Part shown: in pieces, positions 27,401-35,859 of the stretch
Layout of the letters: every line of letters begins with the position of its first letter
Numbering within the stretch: the stretch's first letter is position 1
Source: Paenibacillus polygoni
GTDB taxonomy: Bacteria; Bacillota; Bacilli; Paenibacillales; Paenibacillaceae
Length of the DNA: 64,000 nucleotides
Assembly (NCBI RefSeq): GCF_030263935.1
Contig: NZ_CP127162.1
Location: forward strand, 3,605,501-3,669,500
Direction: 5' to 3'
Notes under the pieces: generated by a model
Seen by the model: the letters and a program-made list of their open reading frames with translations, nothing else
Databases searched by the model: none
Told to the model about the DNA's origin: nothing
Position numbers and translations under genes: made by a program

Positions 27401-27524
27401 AGGTACAGCAAGCTTTACTTCCTTTAAATACAACAATGCAGAAGCGACTGGAGCCTTTCGCGTAACGGCTGTCAATGAAGCGGGTGAATCAGCCCCTTCT
27501 TCTGCGGTTAATGTAAGTTCATAG
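24456..27524 (+). CDS. Class A penicillin-binding protein 1 with C-terminal fibronectin-III domains
   Basis: Bifunctional peptidoglycan synthase anchored by one N-terminal membrane helix (WAFILGIMGVLFAGGALTGYI). GT51 glycosyltransferase motifs: SIEDDSFYEHKGVD, GGSTLTQQLARR and RKVKEILLSLRLE. Transpeptidase: SxxK as SAMK near residue 424, SLN, and KTGTT near 619. Beyond residue ~815 come two FN3-like modules (APGNVRISVNNDKAVITFSPS and APSGVTAAATDQGITISWAAQ) joined by an acidic linker; such tails occur in Paenibacillus PBP1 proteins. The ATG at 24456 follows AAAGGAGG; a TTG immediately before it could also be used. Confidence 0.93.
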   Translation: MVDDQNKKPEEKPSRNRFFRRLGSFVKWAFILGIMGVLFAGGALTGYIASIVKDEPVRSRAEIEQAIGENALTGFAYFADGSPIGQLRTEEDRRIVEFEDIPQKVIDAVVSIEDDSFYEHKGVDITGTLRAVKERVLNEPVQTGGSTLTQQLARRVFLNLDKTEDRKVKEILLSLRLERFLTKDEIITAYLNKVPFGNGSSGYNVYGIKAAAKGIFNINDLNDLNIAQAAYLAGLPQLPSSYSAFNGKGDFNEKNFNNALERQERVLGRMLALGKITQSEYDEAIAFDIKSSLAPKVAKAYNTYPYLMLETERQAAKVLMEVLYPEASENGETTAEQLEEAQIQLRTGGYRVYTTINKTVYKTMRSIAEDDSNFSAYDENKGLEQTASMMIDHKTGKILGMIEGRDFNVENMNYATQMVRQPGSAMKPIAAYLPALEQGLIQPASIIDDSPIILKDGSKGFHIPKNSNGRYSGLVTARYALNQSLNVPALKLFNEEVGMEKAWDFAKSLGITTLTENDYKNATTGVLGGLTHGVTVEELTNAYGAIANNGVFHDAYMIEKIVDYKGNIVYSHKAEPKQVFSEQTAYLMTDMLRTAISDGTGKVVKNNFNKYGDIAIAGKTGTTQNYGDVWFEGYTPDVTLGVWVGYKTQANTLETKSQKERARRLWAKIMNEVSEQEPDLFTTKSFTKPDGITTKTVSAYSGKLPTSATDKFVTDLFNTKYVPTEYDDAVGKAKYITYNGVNYIPRDETPSDMLKEQTVVKRKRAISDLIKDLQAAFKKMSSHEPLSYYLPRDADDDMPTEVDPRRDDGSAPDAPGNVRISVNNDKAVITFSPSSANDVVGYRLYRSTNGGPFQNQGKVVLAGNQTTFTSYAGGGAQFYIVAVDVAGKESAPSAIVGSTVTAPPQEETPDEGIIEVPGEVVDPNDNAAEENTDPSVAVPSAPSGVTAAATDQGITISWAAQEGVSSFHVYYSETGAEPFHEVGTASFTSFKYNNAEATGAFRVTAVNEAGESAPSSAVNVSS

Positions 27525-27544
27525 GATATATCGATAAAAAACAT

Positions 27545-27586
27545 AAAGCCGAGCACCCAGGTTTTCCCCTTGTATGCTCGGCTTTT
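27545..27586 (+). terminator. Terminator after the PBP1 gene
   Basis: AAAGCCGAGCA/TGCTCGGCTTTT hairpin on the plus strand. Confidence 0.85.
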
Positions 27587-27620
27587 GTTATCGATCTATA
27601 AATAAAGACATGCTGCAATG

Positions 27621-27657
27621 ATAAGAGCCATCTGCGATAAGGCAGATGGCTCTTTTA
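27621..27657 (-). terminator. Terminator after acsA (bidirectional)
   Basis: AAGAGCCATCTGC/GCAGATGGCTCTT with a 6-nt loop, in the convergent gap between the PBP gene and acsA. Confidence 0.8.
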
Positions 27658-27677
27658 TCCATGTTAATGACTATTCG

Positions 27678-29402
27678 TTAATCTTCTATCGTTGAAAGAT
27701 CACCTGTCGGCAAATCCAGTTCCCATGCTTTCAGTACCCTGCGCATGATTTTACCGGATCTTGTCTTCGGTAATTTTTCTTTAAATTCAATCTCACGAGG
27801 CGCCGCATGTGCAGATAAGCCCTCTTTTACAAATCGGTAGATGTCATCTTTCAGCTCTTGGGAAGGTTCATATCCTTCTCGCAGCGCTACAAACGCTTTA
27901 ATGATTTCCCCTCTTACCAGATCCGGTTTACCGATTACACCCGCTTCTGCGACCGCCTCATGCTCAAGCAGCTTACTCTCTACTTCAAAGGGACCGATCC
28001 GTTCGCCAGAAGAGTTGATTACATCATCTATTCTTCCTTGGAACCAGAAGTAACCTTCCTCATCCATATAGGCAGAATCCCCTGAAATATACCAGCCGGG
28101 TATTCTGAAATACTCTTCATACTTGGCATCATTATTCCAAATTTTTCTCATCATGGAGGGCCACGGTGTTTTGATGGCTAGATTGCCCATTGAGTATGGC
28201 GGCAGTACATCCCCTTGGTCATTAATAATAGCAGCTTCGATCCCCGGTACGGGCTTACCCATGGAACCTGGTTTGATGTTCATTCCCGGATAATTGCAGA
28301 TCAGCTGCCCGCCTGTTTCGGTCATCCACCATGTATCATGAATCCGCTGCTTATAAGCTTTGGTTCCCCAGCGGACCACTTCAGGATTCAGAGGCTCCCC
28401 TACGGATAAGACATGACGGAGTGTCGATAGGTCATATTGTTCAATGACATCCTCGCCTGCTCCCATGAGCATCCGGAAAGCAGTAGGCGCACTATACCAC
28501 ACGGTTACTTTATTCTTTACAATCGTTTGATACCAATCTTGCGGGCTGAACCGTCCCCCGCGAATCACATTCGTTACTCCATTTAACCAAGGAGCAAAAA
28601 TCCCATATGACGTTCCTGTTACCCAGCCTGGATCTGCTGTACACCAATAAACATCATCTTCTCTTAAATCAAGAACGACCTTACCTGTATAATAATGCTG
28701 AAGCATGGCGTTGTGTACATGATATACCCCTTTAGGTCTGCCCGTAGAGCCAGAGGTGTAATGAATGAGCATTCCATCTTCCGGGGTCAGCCATTCTGGT
28801 TCAAGTGAATCTGAAGCTGCAGCGATCTCTGCATCATAGTCAACGAGCCCTTCTTCTTGCTGCGCGCCTCCGCCTACAACGAAGATATGTTTTAAAAGCG
28901 GCAATTCATCACGTTTTATTCGCGGCAGCAGTTCCGGGGTTGTGACTAACGCAACCGCTCCGCTATCTTCCAAACGGTCTTTTACCGCTGTTTCCATAAA
29001 GGCTTCAAAAAGCGGGCCTGCAATCCCTCCCACCTTGAGTATACCGAGTAGACTAAGGTAGAGTTCTGGACTTCTCGGCATAAAAATAAAAACACGATCG
29101 CCTTTAGAGATGCCGTATTTACGCAGCACGTTCCCAAATCGATTCGAACCTTCGCTTAAGTCTAAAAAGCTATACTCCTCATCTCGATGAGCATCACTGT
29201 ACAATAGTGCGGTTTTCGCACCTCGTCCTTCTTCAACATGACGATCAATTGCTTCATAGGCCATATTGACCTTGCCTGTCTCATTCCATGTAAAATGCTT
29301 TTTTACCTCTTCCCAACTAAACTGGGCGCAAGCCTGATCATAATCTCCGAGATTACTTCGCTCTGCGACAGTCGCGATGACTTCATTCTGTATTTGACTC
29401 AT
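27678..29402 (-). CDS. acsA: Acetyl-CoA synthetase (acetate-CoA ligase)
   Basis: Activates acetate to acetyl-CoA via acetyl-AMP for growth on acetate or recovery of overflow acetate. 574 residues, ANL superfamily. P-loop-like YTSGSTGRPKGV, HDTWWMTETGG, YISGDSAYMDEEGYFWFQGRIDDVI and the C-terminal KTRSGKIMRR, whose Lys is the site acetylated by AcuA in B. subtilis. It is divergent from acuA with a cre site in the shared 235-bp region, so glucose repression by CcpA is expected. Confidence 0.95.
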   Translation of the reverse strand: MSQIQNEVIATVAERSNLGDYDQACAQFSWEEVKKHFTWNETGKVNMAYEAIDRHVEEGRGAKTALLYSDAHRDEEYSFLDLSEGSNRFGNVLRKYGISKGDRVFIFMPRSPELYLSLLGILKVGGIAGPLFEAFMETAVKDRLEDSGAVALVTTPELLPRIKRDELPLLKHIFVVGGGAQQEEGLVDYDAEIAAASDSLEPEWLTPEDGMLIHYTSGSTGRPKGVYHVHNAMLQHYYTGKVVLDLREDDVYWCTADPGWVTGTSYGIFAPWLNGVTNVIRGGRFSPQDWYQTIVKNKVTVWYSAPTAFRMLMGAGEDVIEQYDLSTLRHVLSVGEPLNPEVVRWGTKAYKQRIHDTWWMTETGGQLICNYPGMNIKPGSMGKPVPGIEAAIINDQGDVLPPYSMGNLAIKTPWPSMMRKIWNNDAKYEEYFRIPGWYISGDSAYMDEEGYFWFQGRIDDVINSSGERIGPFEVESKLLEHEAVAEAGVIGKPDLVRGEIIKAFVALREGYEPSQELKDDIYRFVKEGLSAHAAPREIEFKEKLPKTRSGKIMRRVLKAWELDLPTGDLSTIED

Positions 29403-29448
29403 TGTCTACTCGGCCTCCCCTAAGCTACATCTTCACAATGTACAAGTT

Positions 29449-29462
29449 CGTTAGCGCTTACA
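29449..29462 (-). promoter_or_regulatory. cre site (CcpA operator) in front of acsA
   Basis: Read on the minus strand TGTAAGCGCTAACG matches the cre consensus TGWAARCGYTWNCW at 13 of 14 positions. It lies 47 bp upstream of the acsA start, between acsA and acuA, as in B. subtilis. ccpA itself is 2.7 kb away. Confidence 0.75.
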
Positions 29463-29637
29463 AAAAAATCAAATTCATTACCATCTACTTTTATAACGTG
29501 GGAATAGTTACTCAATTGTGAATGAATTATGTCTGGATTATTATAGCATAAATTCCTTTTTTAACACTATTCCTTTTCATTTTTTTATATATTTGCTATA
29601 AGTAGGGTATGACATGTCAAAGGAGCACGAAAAACTG

Positions 29638-30270
29638 ATGGAACATATCAAACAGCACAATGTCCACTCCTTTCAAAGGAACGGCAGGGAGATTGTTGTT
29701 GAAGGCCCAGTCCCTTCTTCCCTTTTACAGAGTTATCATATGCACCCGGATCTTGACGCTTTTCGTAGACCGAATGAACAGCATGAAGCCCTGGTTGAAA
29801 TTTCAGCGCTGGCTGAAGGGAGAATTATTCTTGCCCGTGAAGGCCAAACGATCATTGGATATGTAACTTTTCATTATCCTGATGAAATGGAGCGCTGGTC
29901 GGATGGAAATATGAAAGATTTGATTGAACTTGGTGCCATTGAAGTTGCAGACGAATTTCGTTCTTACGGTATTGGAAAAATGTTAATTAGTACTGCATTT
30001 GAGCATGAACAGATGGAGAAATATATTGTATTCACTACGGAATATTATTGGCATTGGGATCTGAAAGGAAGCGGACTTTCCGTTTGGGATTACCGAAAAA
30101 TGATGGAGAAACTGATGAAAACCGTTGATATGGAATGGTATGCGACAGATGATCCCGAAATTTGTGCACACCCTGCTAACTGTCTTATGGTTCGCATTGG
30201 CAGAAATGTGCCTCTCTCTTCAAAAGAGCAATTCGATAAAGTGCGATTCAGGCATCGTTATATGTATTAG
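29638..30270 (+). CDS. acuA: Acetoin utilization protein AcuA (protein acetyltransferase acting on AcsA)
   Basis: GNAT acetyltransferase that inactivates AcsA by lysine acetylation. 210 residues, the B. subtilis length. Family blocks: IVVEGPVP, EGRIILAREGQTIIGYVTFHYP, LIELGAIEVADEFRSYGIGKML (acetyl-CoA loop) and FTTEYYWHWDLKGSGLSVWDYRKMMEK. The start at 29638 (MEHIKQHN) is preferred over the upstream ATG at 29614 because AAAGGAG lies between them and the N-terminus then aligns with B. subtilis AcuA. The acuB and acuC genes that follow in Bacillus are absent here. Confidence 0.92.
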   Translation: MEHIKQHNVHSFQRNGREIVVEGPVPSSLLQSYHMHPDLDAFRRPNEQHEALVEISALAEGRIILAREGQTIIGYVTFHYPDEMERWSDGNMKDLIELGAIEVADEFRSYGIGKMLISTAFEHEQMEKYIVFTTEYYWHWDLKGSGLSVWDYRKMMEKLMKTVDMEWYATDDPEICAHPANCLMVRIGRNVPLSSKEQFDKVRFRHRYMY

Positions 30271-30277
30271 TCCTAAG

Positions 30278-30325
30278 AAAAAGACAGGAACCCCTAAGTT
30301 TACCCGGGATGTTCCTGTCTTTTGT
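30278..30325 (+). terminator. Terminator after acuA
   Basis: AAAGACAGGAAC/GTTCCTGTCTTTT hairpin with an inner CCC/GGG pair. Confidence 0.85.
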
Positions 30326-30352
30326 TTATTATAGACGTACAGAGAATACTGC

Positions 30353-31051
30353 TTAACTAAGCTCAAGCAACATCGATTCCACTATTTTATGAGACTTATG
30401 GGAGGCCTTCACTGTAAACTCAGCAAAATTGACATGTGCGGACCCGTCTGCTTTATCAGACATACCACGCAGAATAACAAAAGGTACATCATTCATGTAA
30501 CATACTTGCGCCACCGCTGCACCTTCCATCTCCACACAAGCACCGTCAAATTGTTCATAGAGTCCTCTTACCGTTTCTTTGCTAGCAATAAACTGGTCGC
30601 CAGAAAGTACAATTCCTTTACGAAATGGGACAGAAAGCTGATCACATGCTTTTTCTGCCAGACGAATCAGGTCAGAATCCGCCGGAAATGCAGATACTTC
30701 CTGATAAGGAATTTCCCCTCGTTTAAATCCAAGTGGCGTTACATCCATATCATGCTGAATGCATGTGGTAGATACGACAATATCACCGATCTCAAGTTCA
30801 GGGTGAACCGCCCCGCCCACTCCAGTAAAAATCACTTTTGAGATGTTAAACTTCTCAATCAGCATTTGTGTGGTGATTGCTGCATTTACTTTGCCTACGC
30901 CAGACTTACAAACCACAACATGTTGTCCATAAATATCTCCCTCAGCATAATGAATACCTGCATAGGTATGCTGCTTTACATTCTTCATGCCTGCAAGAAG
31001 AAGTTCGATCTCTTCTTTCATAGCTCCTATGAGCCCTATTGTAGCTGTCAT
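30353..31051 (-). CDS. mtnN: 5'-methylthioadenosine/S-adenosylhomocysteine nucleosidase
   Basis: Hydrolyses MTA and SAH to adenine and the thioribosyl product, in methionine salvage, and supports LuxS chemistry. 232 residues. IGAMKEEIE at the start, FTGVGGAVHPELEIGDIVVS, SGDQFIASKE, and the substrate-binding VEMEGAAVAQVCY with RGMSDKAD. The start at 31051 (MTATIGLIG) follows AAAGGGG. It lies downstream of ccpA in the same direction but behind a terminator. Confidence 0.93.
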   Translation of the reverse strand: MTATIGLIGAMKEEIELLLAGMKNVKQHTYAGIHYAEGDIYGQHVVVCKSGVGKVNAAITTQMLIEKFNISKVIFTGVGGAVHPELEIGDIVVSTTCIQHDMDVTPLGFKRGEIPYQEVSAFPADSDLIRLAEKACDQLSVPFRKGIVLSGDQFIASKETVRGLYEQFDGACVEMEGAAVAQVCYMNDVPFVILRGMSDKADGSAHVNFAEFTVKASHKSHKIVESMLLELS

Positions 31052-31082
31052 CGATGTGATCCCCTTTACTTGATTAATCGGC

Positions 31083-31109
31083 AAAAAAGCCCCGATGAAC
31101 GGAGCTTTT
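31083..31109 (-). terminator. Terminator between ccpA and mtnN
   Basis: AAAAGCTCCG/CGGGGCTTTTTT around a TTCAT loop on the minus strand. Confidence 0.75.
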
Positions 31110-31122
31110 CTTATTCCATATA

Positions 31123-32127
31123 TTACACGTGGCTAACAGACAAACGCAAGATCGTTTCGTGCGGCAAAATAACACGTGGATTTTCTACGTTTTCTTTTTT
31201 CATGAGTTTCGTAAGCAGTCGCATAGCTACAGCACCTAAATCGTACATTGGCTGCGCTACCGTAGTAAGCTGCGGACGAACCATAGACGCCATACGAATG
31301 TTATCCACACTAATAATAGAGAAATCATCCGGCACTTTAAGTCCTTCATCTTGAATACTATGAATAGCACCGATTGCCATTTCATCCGTTGCACAGAAAA
31401 TAGCCGTTGGTTTCTTCTTAAGACCTAAGAAATATTTCATAGCTTCGACACCAGATTCATAACGATAGTTCCCGATGCGTACTAAATCTTCCTGATATTC
31501 GATGCCGGCAGTTTCCAGCGCACGCTTGTACCCTTGGAATCTTGCATACCCATTCGCAGGATCTTGAAGTGTTCCGCTAATCATGGCAATTTCACGGTGC
31601 CCATGACGAATGAGTGTGCTTACTGCATCAAAAGCTGCAGCTTCATGGTCAATATCAACGGAAGGATAAGTTCCTCTCTCATCACTTGTTGCACAAAGAA
31701 CAATCGGAACCGCAGAAGTTTGAAAGGCTTGGATATGTTCATCCGTAACCGTTCCGCCCATGAAAAGGAGCCCGTCTACTTGTTTTTCAAGCAGTGTGTT
31801 AATAACACGAATTTCTTTTTCCTTTTTCTTATCGGCATTACACAAAATAATGTTGTAATGATACATATTCGCGATATCTTCAATTCCCCGAGCAATCTCG
31901 GCAAAAATTGAGTTCGAAATATCTGGAATAACGACTCCGACTGTCGTTGTTTTTTTACTAGCAAGCCCTCTTGCTACTGCGTTCGGACGATAGCCGAGTT
32001 GCTCAATTGCTTCATATACCTTTTTTCGTGTCTGAGGTTTAACGTTTGGATTGTTGTTGACTACTCGAGAAACCGTTGCCATTGAAACACCGGCTTCACG
32101 CGCTACGTCATAGATCGTTACCGTCAC
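31123..32127 (-). CDS. ccpA: Catabolite control protein A
   Basis: LacI-family global carbon regulator that binds cre sites with Ser46-phosphorylated HPr or Crh. The HTH is [21 protein letters not shown], followed by the LacI hinge [38 protein letters not shown]. 334 residues, identical to B. subtilis CcpA in length when GTG at 32127 (MTVTIYDVA) is used; GGAGAGAAGGA sits in front. TTG and ATG codons further upstream would add seven or fewer residues. Neighbour of ytxJ/brxC as in Bacillus. Confidence 0.94.
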   Translation of the reverse strand: MTVTIYDVAREAGVSMATVSRVVNNNPNVKPQTRKKVYEAIEQLGYRPNAVARGLASKKTTTVGVVIPDISNSIFAEIARGIEDIANMYHYNIILCNADKKKEKEIRVINTLLEKQVDGLLFMGGTVTDEHIQAFQTSAVPIVLCATSDERGTYPSVDIDHEAAAFDAVSTLIRHGHREIAMISGTLQDPANGYARFQGYKRALETAGIEYQEDLVRIGNYRYESGVEAMKYFLGLKKKPTAIFCATDEMAIGAIHSIQDEGLKVPDDFSIISVDNIRMASMVRPQLTTVAQPMYDLGAVAMRLLTKLMKKENVENPRVILPHETILRLSVSHV

Positions 32128-32214
32128 ATTCCTTCTCTCCATTTGCAATAAATTTTCAGTTCATTTTCAATTTAATTATGATACGACATAAGATTGCTCC
32201 ATGCAATATGGGCT

Positions 32215-32562
32215 TTAAGACTTGCTCAGAACCGACCTTAAGCCACTTGATGTGATTTGGGAATGGGAAGTATGCCATACGGGTGTGCCGTTTTTCACAA
32301 GGATAACCTGTGGAGACTCATGCTTTACACCCAAACGATCAGCAGCTTCTAGTGAAACACTGCGATCTTCGACGACATAAATGATACTATAGTTTACTTC
32401 ATCTGCGGGACTATCTTGCAAATATGCTGATACTTCTTTATACGCATGCGCGCTAATAGGACAGCGGGTGCTATGTTTGAATAACAGAAGCGGTGCTTCT
32501 GAAGATAATGCGATACCGTCATTTAATTGCTCTATAGTATTTATTCTTGTCAACGTTTTCAT
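32215..32562 (-). CDS. brxC: Bacilliredoxin YtxJ (BrxC)
   Basis: Thioredoxin-fold protein that removes bacillithiol from mixed disulfides. 115 residues. The active site is HSTRCPISAHA (single Cys followed by PIS), and PQVILVKNG is the cis-Pro loop. The start at 32562 (MKTLTRINT) follows AAAGGGGATG. Adjacent to ccpA in the same direction, matching the Bacillus ytxJ-ccpA neighbourhood. Confidence 0.88.
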   Translation of the reverse strand: MKTLTRINTIEQLNDGIALSSEAPLLLFKHSTRCPISAHAYKEVSAYLQDSPADEVNYSIIYVVEDRSVSLEAADRLGVKHESPQVILVKNGTPVWHTSHSQITSSGLRSVLSKS

Positions 32563-32770
32563 AACATATACATCCCCTTTCATAAGTTCAGCAGCGAGTG
32601 GTTCGGACAAAGAAAATGATGAATATGAGAAAATAAGGGATTTCATGCGAATACATGAAAAATCGCTTCGTGTCTTGTTTTCATTCTTTTCAGAAAATCT
32701 TACACTAACAATATAGTAACAAAAAACAACGAGAAATGCTAATTTTCAATTCATTCCGGGATGTATTTTT

Positions 32771-33289
32771 TTATCCTGCTCCTGAAAGATGTTCTTCAAA
32801 GTGGAGCTTTGACAACTGCTCAAGTCGCCTCTCTATATCATTCATCCAATCTAGATCCTTCATCTGCAGGGCACACTGATACACATCAAGAAGTAAATTA
32901 ATACGCTCCTCTTTGTAAGCTTCAATGACATCTCCGAGCTTTTCGAAGTCCATCTTCTTATTCTTCATGTATAGGTCACAGAACAAACTAGCTACTTCAT
33001 CCATATCCGAAAAAATCACAACTTGATACGGATCGTTTATGGATAGCTCGATAGATTGAAGATACTCGGTTAAATGAGCTTTGACGGGTGTAAGTACTTC
33101 ATAAGTGGAACAAGACATACACGAAAAAATAGGCACATTTTTCACTTCTATTTTTTTAGCATAAATTACGGTATACAGTTCAAGATTCATCGGTTGTTTG
33201 CAATCGCACCATCTGGGCATAGGATCACCGCCTGTAACATTGTTTACATGCAAGTTTCGTGTTTCTTCTACAATAAATCTTCGACTCAT
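32771..33289 (-). CDS. Hypothetical protein with a YgiT-like zinc-finger N-terminus
   Basis: 172 residues; not assigned to a named family. The N-terminal third has a metal-binding pattern CDC...IEVKNVPIFSCMSCSTYEV, like YgiT/MqsA-type fingers (first pair CxC, second CxxC). The remainder is helical and acidic (EKLGDVIEAYKEERINLLLDVYQCALQMKDLDWMNDIERRLEQL). No HTH and no toxin gene lie beside it, so an antitoxin role is unsupported. The start could be 33289, or MPRWCDC at 33220. Confidence 0.6.
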   Translation of the reverse strand: MSRRFIVEETRNLHVNNVTGGDPMPRWCDCKQPMNLELYTVIYAKKIEVKNVPIFSCMSCSTYEVLTPVKAHLTEYLQSIELSINDPYQVVIFSDMDEVASLFCDLYMKNKKMDFEKLGDVIEAYKEERINLLLDVYQCALQMKDLDWMNDIERRLEQLSKLHFEEHLSGAG

Positions 33290-33376
33290 TTATCCTAAAT
33301 CCTGCTGTTACAGGCACCAAGACGATTTGCTAATTCCATCTCATATGTCTATGCTGGAAGACACAATAGAGTTATA

Positions 33377-33397
33377 AACCTATTCAAAAAGTCAGCA
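33377..33397. repeat. 21-bp intergenic repeat, copy 2
   Basis: Identical in sequence and orientation to 7946-7966. It lies 60-80 bp upstream of the DJ-1/PfpI gene. Confidence 0.7.
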
Positions 33398-33456
33398 CAT
33401 TTGGTAATCTGAGGTACTCTCCGTTACACTAGAAGTAAGAAATATAAAAGGAGTGA

Positions 33457-33993
33457 ATGAATGTCATGAGATTGACTGGAAAAAAAGTAATTGCGCTCGT
33501 AGATGAAGAATTTGAAGATTTGGAGCTATGGTATCCTGTACATCGGGTACGTGAAGAAGGAGCAGAGGTTCATCTTGCCGGTGAAGTTAAAGATAAGGTG
33601 TACGTAGGTAAATACGGGGTACCTGCTACAGCGGAATTCAGCTTTGAGGAATTAAACAGTGCAGACTATGACGGTATTCTCGTTCCTGGAGGCTGGGCGC
33701 CGGACAAGCTGCGCAGATATCCCAAAGTGATCTCACTGATTCAAGAAATGAATGCAGAAAAGAAAGTAATCGGACAAATATGTCATGCAGGATGGGTACT
33801 CATATCCGCCAAAATTCTGCAAGGCGTTACGGTTACTTCGACACCAGGTATTCGCGATGACATGGAAAATGCGGGTGCAATCTGGAAAGATGAAGCGGTT
33901 GTTACCGACGGACATATCGTATCTGCACGCCGTCCTCCCGATCTTCCCCCTTACGGAAAAGCTTTCTGTGATCTTCTTGCAGAAAGATCATAA
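33457..33993 (+). CDS. DJ-1/PfpI family protein (YfkM-like general stress protein)
   Basis: 178 residues of the class I glutamine-amidotransferase-like DJ-1/PfpI family. The acidic residue in DEEFEDLELWYP, the nucleophile Cys in IGQICHAGWVL and the downstream region STPGIRDDMENAGA match PfpI/YfkM. Members act as deglycases or peptidases or are stress proteins; activity here is not established. The start at 33457 lies close behind AAAAGGAG; a second ATG at 33466 is also possible. Confidence 0.85.
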   Translation: MNVMRLTGKKVIALVDEEFEDLELWYPVHRVREEGAEVHLAGEVKDKVYVGKYGVPATAEFSFEELNSADYDGILVPGGWAPDKLRRYPKVISLIQEMNAEKKVIGQICHAGWVLISAKILQGVTVTSTPGIRDDMENAGAIWKDEAVVTDGHIVSARRPPDLPPYGKAFCDLLAERS

Positions 33994-34009
33994 AATATTT
34001 TGAAAGACG

Positions 34010-34046
34010 AGTGAGTAGGTTTCTACTCACTTCTTTCTTTTTTTCC
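34010..34046 (+). terminator. Terminator after the DJ-1/PfpI gene
   Basis: AGTGAGTAG/CTACTCACT stem with a GTTT loop and a T-rich tail. Confidence 0.8.
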
Positions 34047-34056
34047 TTATAAAAAT

Positions 34057-34108
34057 AAAAAGGACGGATTCCGCCGTAATCTGCTTACGGCGATATCCAT
34101 CCTTTTTA
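34057..34108 (-). terminator. Terminator after the enzyme I gene (bidirectional)
   Basis: AAAAAGGA..GGAT..CGCCGTAA pairs with TTACGGCG..ATCC..TCCTTTTT; a long stem of about 20 bp with two small mismatched bulges. Confidence 0.85.
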
Positions 34109-34122
34109 TATATACCTAAGGA

Positions 34123-35859
34123 TCAGTTTAATCTCTCTGCATTTTCTTCAATAAACTCTTCTAACTTCGCTTCAATGTCATGACTTTTTGACATCGAAGT
34201 ACAAGATTTAGCCACTGCCTTCGCGTCCTCAGCACACGTATTCAGCAGTCTATGCTTCACCCTGAGTAATGATTGCGGAGACATACTAAGATTATGAATT
34301 CCAAGCTCTAACCAGATCGGTACTGCTCTCTCATCTCCGGCAAGTTCCCCGCACACACTGATATCAATCCCAGCCGTATGAGCAGCATCAGCGGTCATCT
34401 TCAGCATGCGCAAGATGGATGGATGGAATGGATGATAGAGATGCGCGATCTGCTCATTCATCCGGTCAACAGCAAGTACATATTGGACAAGGTCATTCGT
34501 ACCGATACTAAAGAAGTCCACTTCCGCTGCTAGAAGATCCGCTATAACAACGGCCGCAGGCACTTCAATCATAATACCAATCTGAATATCCTTATCATAA
34601 GCAATTCCCTGCTGGTCAAGATCCTTCATTGCTTCACGCAGTACCTGATTGGCTTCCCGAATCTCATCGATGGAAGAAATCATGGGATACATAATTTTCA
34701 CTTTTCCATGAACACTAGCTCTCAAAATGGCCGTCAACTGAGCTTTGAATAAATCTTTCAAATCTAAACTAATCCGAATCGCACGATATCCAAGGAAAGG
34801 ATTATCCTCCTCTGCCAGCGGAAAATAGTCGAGCTGTTTATCTCCGCCGATATCAAGTGTCCGAATGACAACCGACTGACCTCCTGCTCTCTCAACAACA
34901 TGACGATAGACTTCATATTGTTCTTCAATTGTAGGAAAAGTTGGCCGGTCCATATATAGGAACTCGGTGCGGAAAAGTCCAACTCCTTTTGCTCCGTGGC
35001 GAAGAGCCATCTCCAGTTCTTTTGTTGAACTGATATTAGCAGCAAGATTCATAATAGTGCCGTCTTTCGTCACCGCATCCACTTCAGCAAGCACTTGGAG
35101 TTGTTCCTTTTTACGTTGCTGCTGGTTACGAATACGTGTGTACTTCTCCATCATCTTCTCGCTTGGATTCACATAAACAGTGCCTTCGTCTCCATTGATA
35201 ATGAGCGTATCTCCCGTTTGCACAGGAAGATTCACGCTATTCTCAAGTCCTGATACCATAGGGATACCAAGTGCTCTTGCCATAATGGCAGAATGAGACG
35301 TCTTGCCCCCGATTAGAGTGACGATCCCAAGTACATAGTTCGGATTTAGATGGGCAAGCTGCGAAGGAGATAATTCTTTGGCTACTAGGATATAAGGCTG
35401 TGTATCTGAAGGGAGCGTAATTTCGGGAGCCCCCAGCAGATGTTTTAACAACCGATTCCCTACGTCTTTGATATCTAACGCACGTTCTTTCATATACTCA
35501 TCATCAAGTAAATCAAACATCGTTACAAAATGATCGATTGCTTCTTTTACCGCTACTTCGGCTGCCTTATACTGGCGTTCAATAATCCCTTGGATTTCAC
35601 TCATAAATACAGGGTCTTCCAGTATAGCTAAATGGGCATCAAAGATACTTGACTCTTCCGGACCCACCACTTCATTAAACTCTTGCTTTATTGTCTCAAT
35701 CTCATTACGAGATGTTCTTATGCCTTCATACAGCCGCTCAAATTCTTTGGCCAGGTCAACGACGTCCATTTTTTGGTCTGGTAAATCCCATTCCCAGCTG
35801 GGAAGGACAAATGCCTTGCCTATAGCGACGCCTGCCGCTCCTGAGATGCCTTGTATCAT
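34123..35859 (-). CDS. ptsI: PTS enzyme I (phosphoenolpyruvate-protein phosphotransferase)
   Basis: Transfers phosphate from PEP to HPr. 578 residues. The active His is in GGKTSHSAIMARALGIPMV (His189); the PEP-binding domain has GVGLFRTEFLYMD, DIGGDKQLDYF, IGIMIEVPAAV, FSIGTNDLVQYVLAVDR and ISVCGELAGD with the catalytic Cys. It overlaps the upstream EIICBA gene by 4 bp, so both are co-translated. ptsH is not adjacent, unlike the usual ptsHI order; whether this is the main or a second EI of the genome is open. Confidence 0.92.
   Translation of the reverse strand: MIQGISGAAGVAIGKAFVLPSWEWDLPDQKMDVVDLAKEFERLYEGIRTSRNEIETIKQEFNEVVGPEESSIFDAHLAILEDPVFMSEIQGIIERQYKAAEVAVKEAIDHFVTMFDLLDDEYMKERALDIKDVGNRLLKHLLGAPEITLPSDTQPYILVAKELSPSQLAHLNPNYVLGIVTLIGGKTSHSAIMARALGIPMVSGLENSVNLPVQTGDTLIINGDEGTVYVNPSEKMMEKYTRIRNQQQRKKEQLQVLAEVDAVTKDGTIMNLAANISSTKELEMALRHGAKGVGLFRTEFLYMDRPTFPTIEEQYEVYRHVVERAGGQSVVIRTLDIGGDKQLDYFPLAEEDNPFLGYRAIRISLDLKDLFKAQLTAILRASVHGKVKIMYPMISSIDEIREANQVLREAMKDLDQQGIAYDKDIQIGIMIEVPAAVVIADLLAAEVDFFSIGTNDLVQYVLAVDRMNEQIAHLYHPFHPSILRMLKMTADAAHTAGIDISVCGELAGDERAVPIWLELGIHNLSMSPQSLLRVKHRLLNTCAEDAKAVAKSCTSMSKSHDIEAKLEEFIEENAERLN

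Noticed and set aside
29614..29637. Upstream ATG for acuA
   Set aside because: It has a poor ribosome binding site, and the extra eight residues contain the Shine-Dalgarno of the start that aligns with B. subtilis AcuA.
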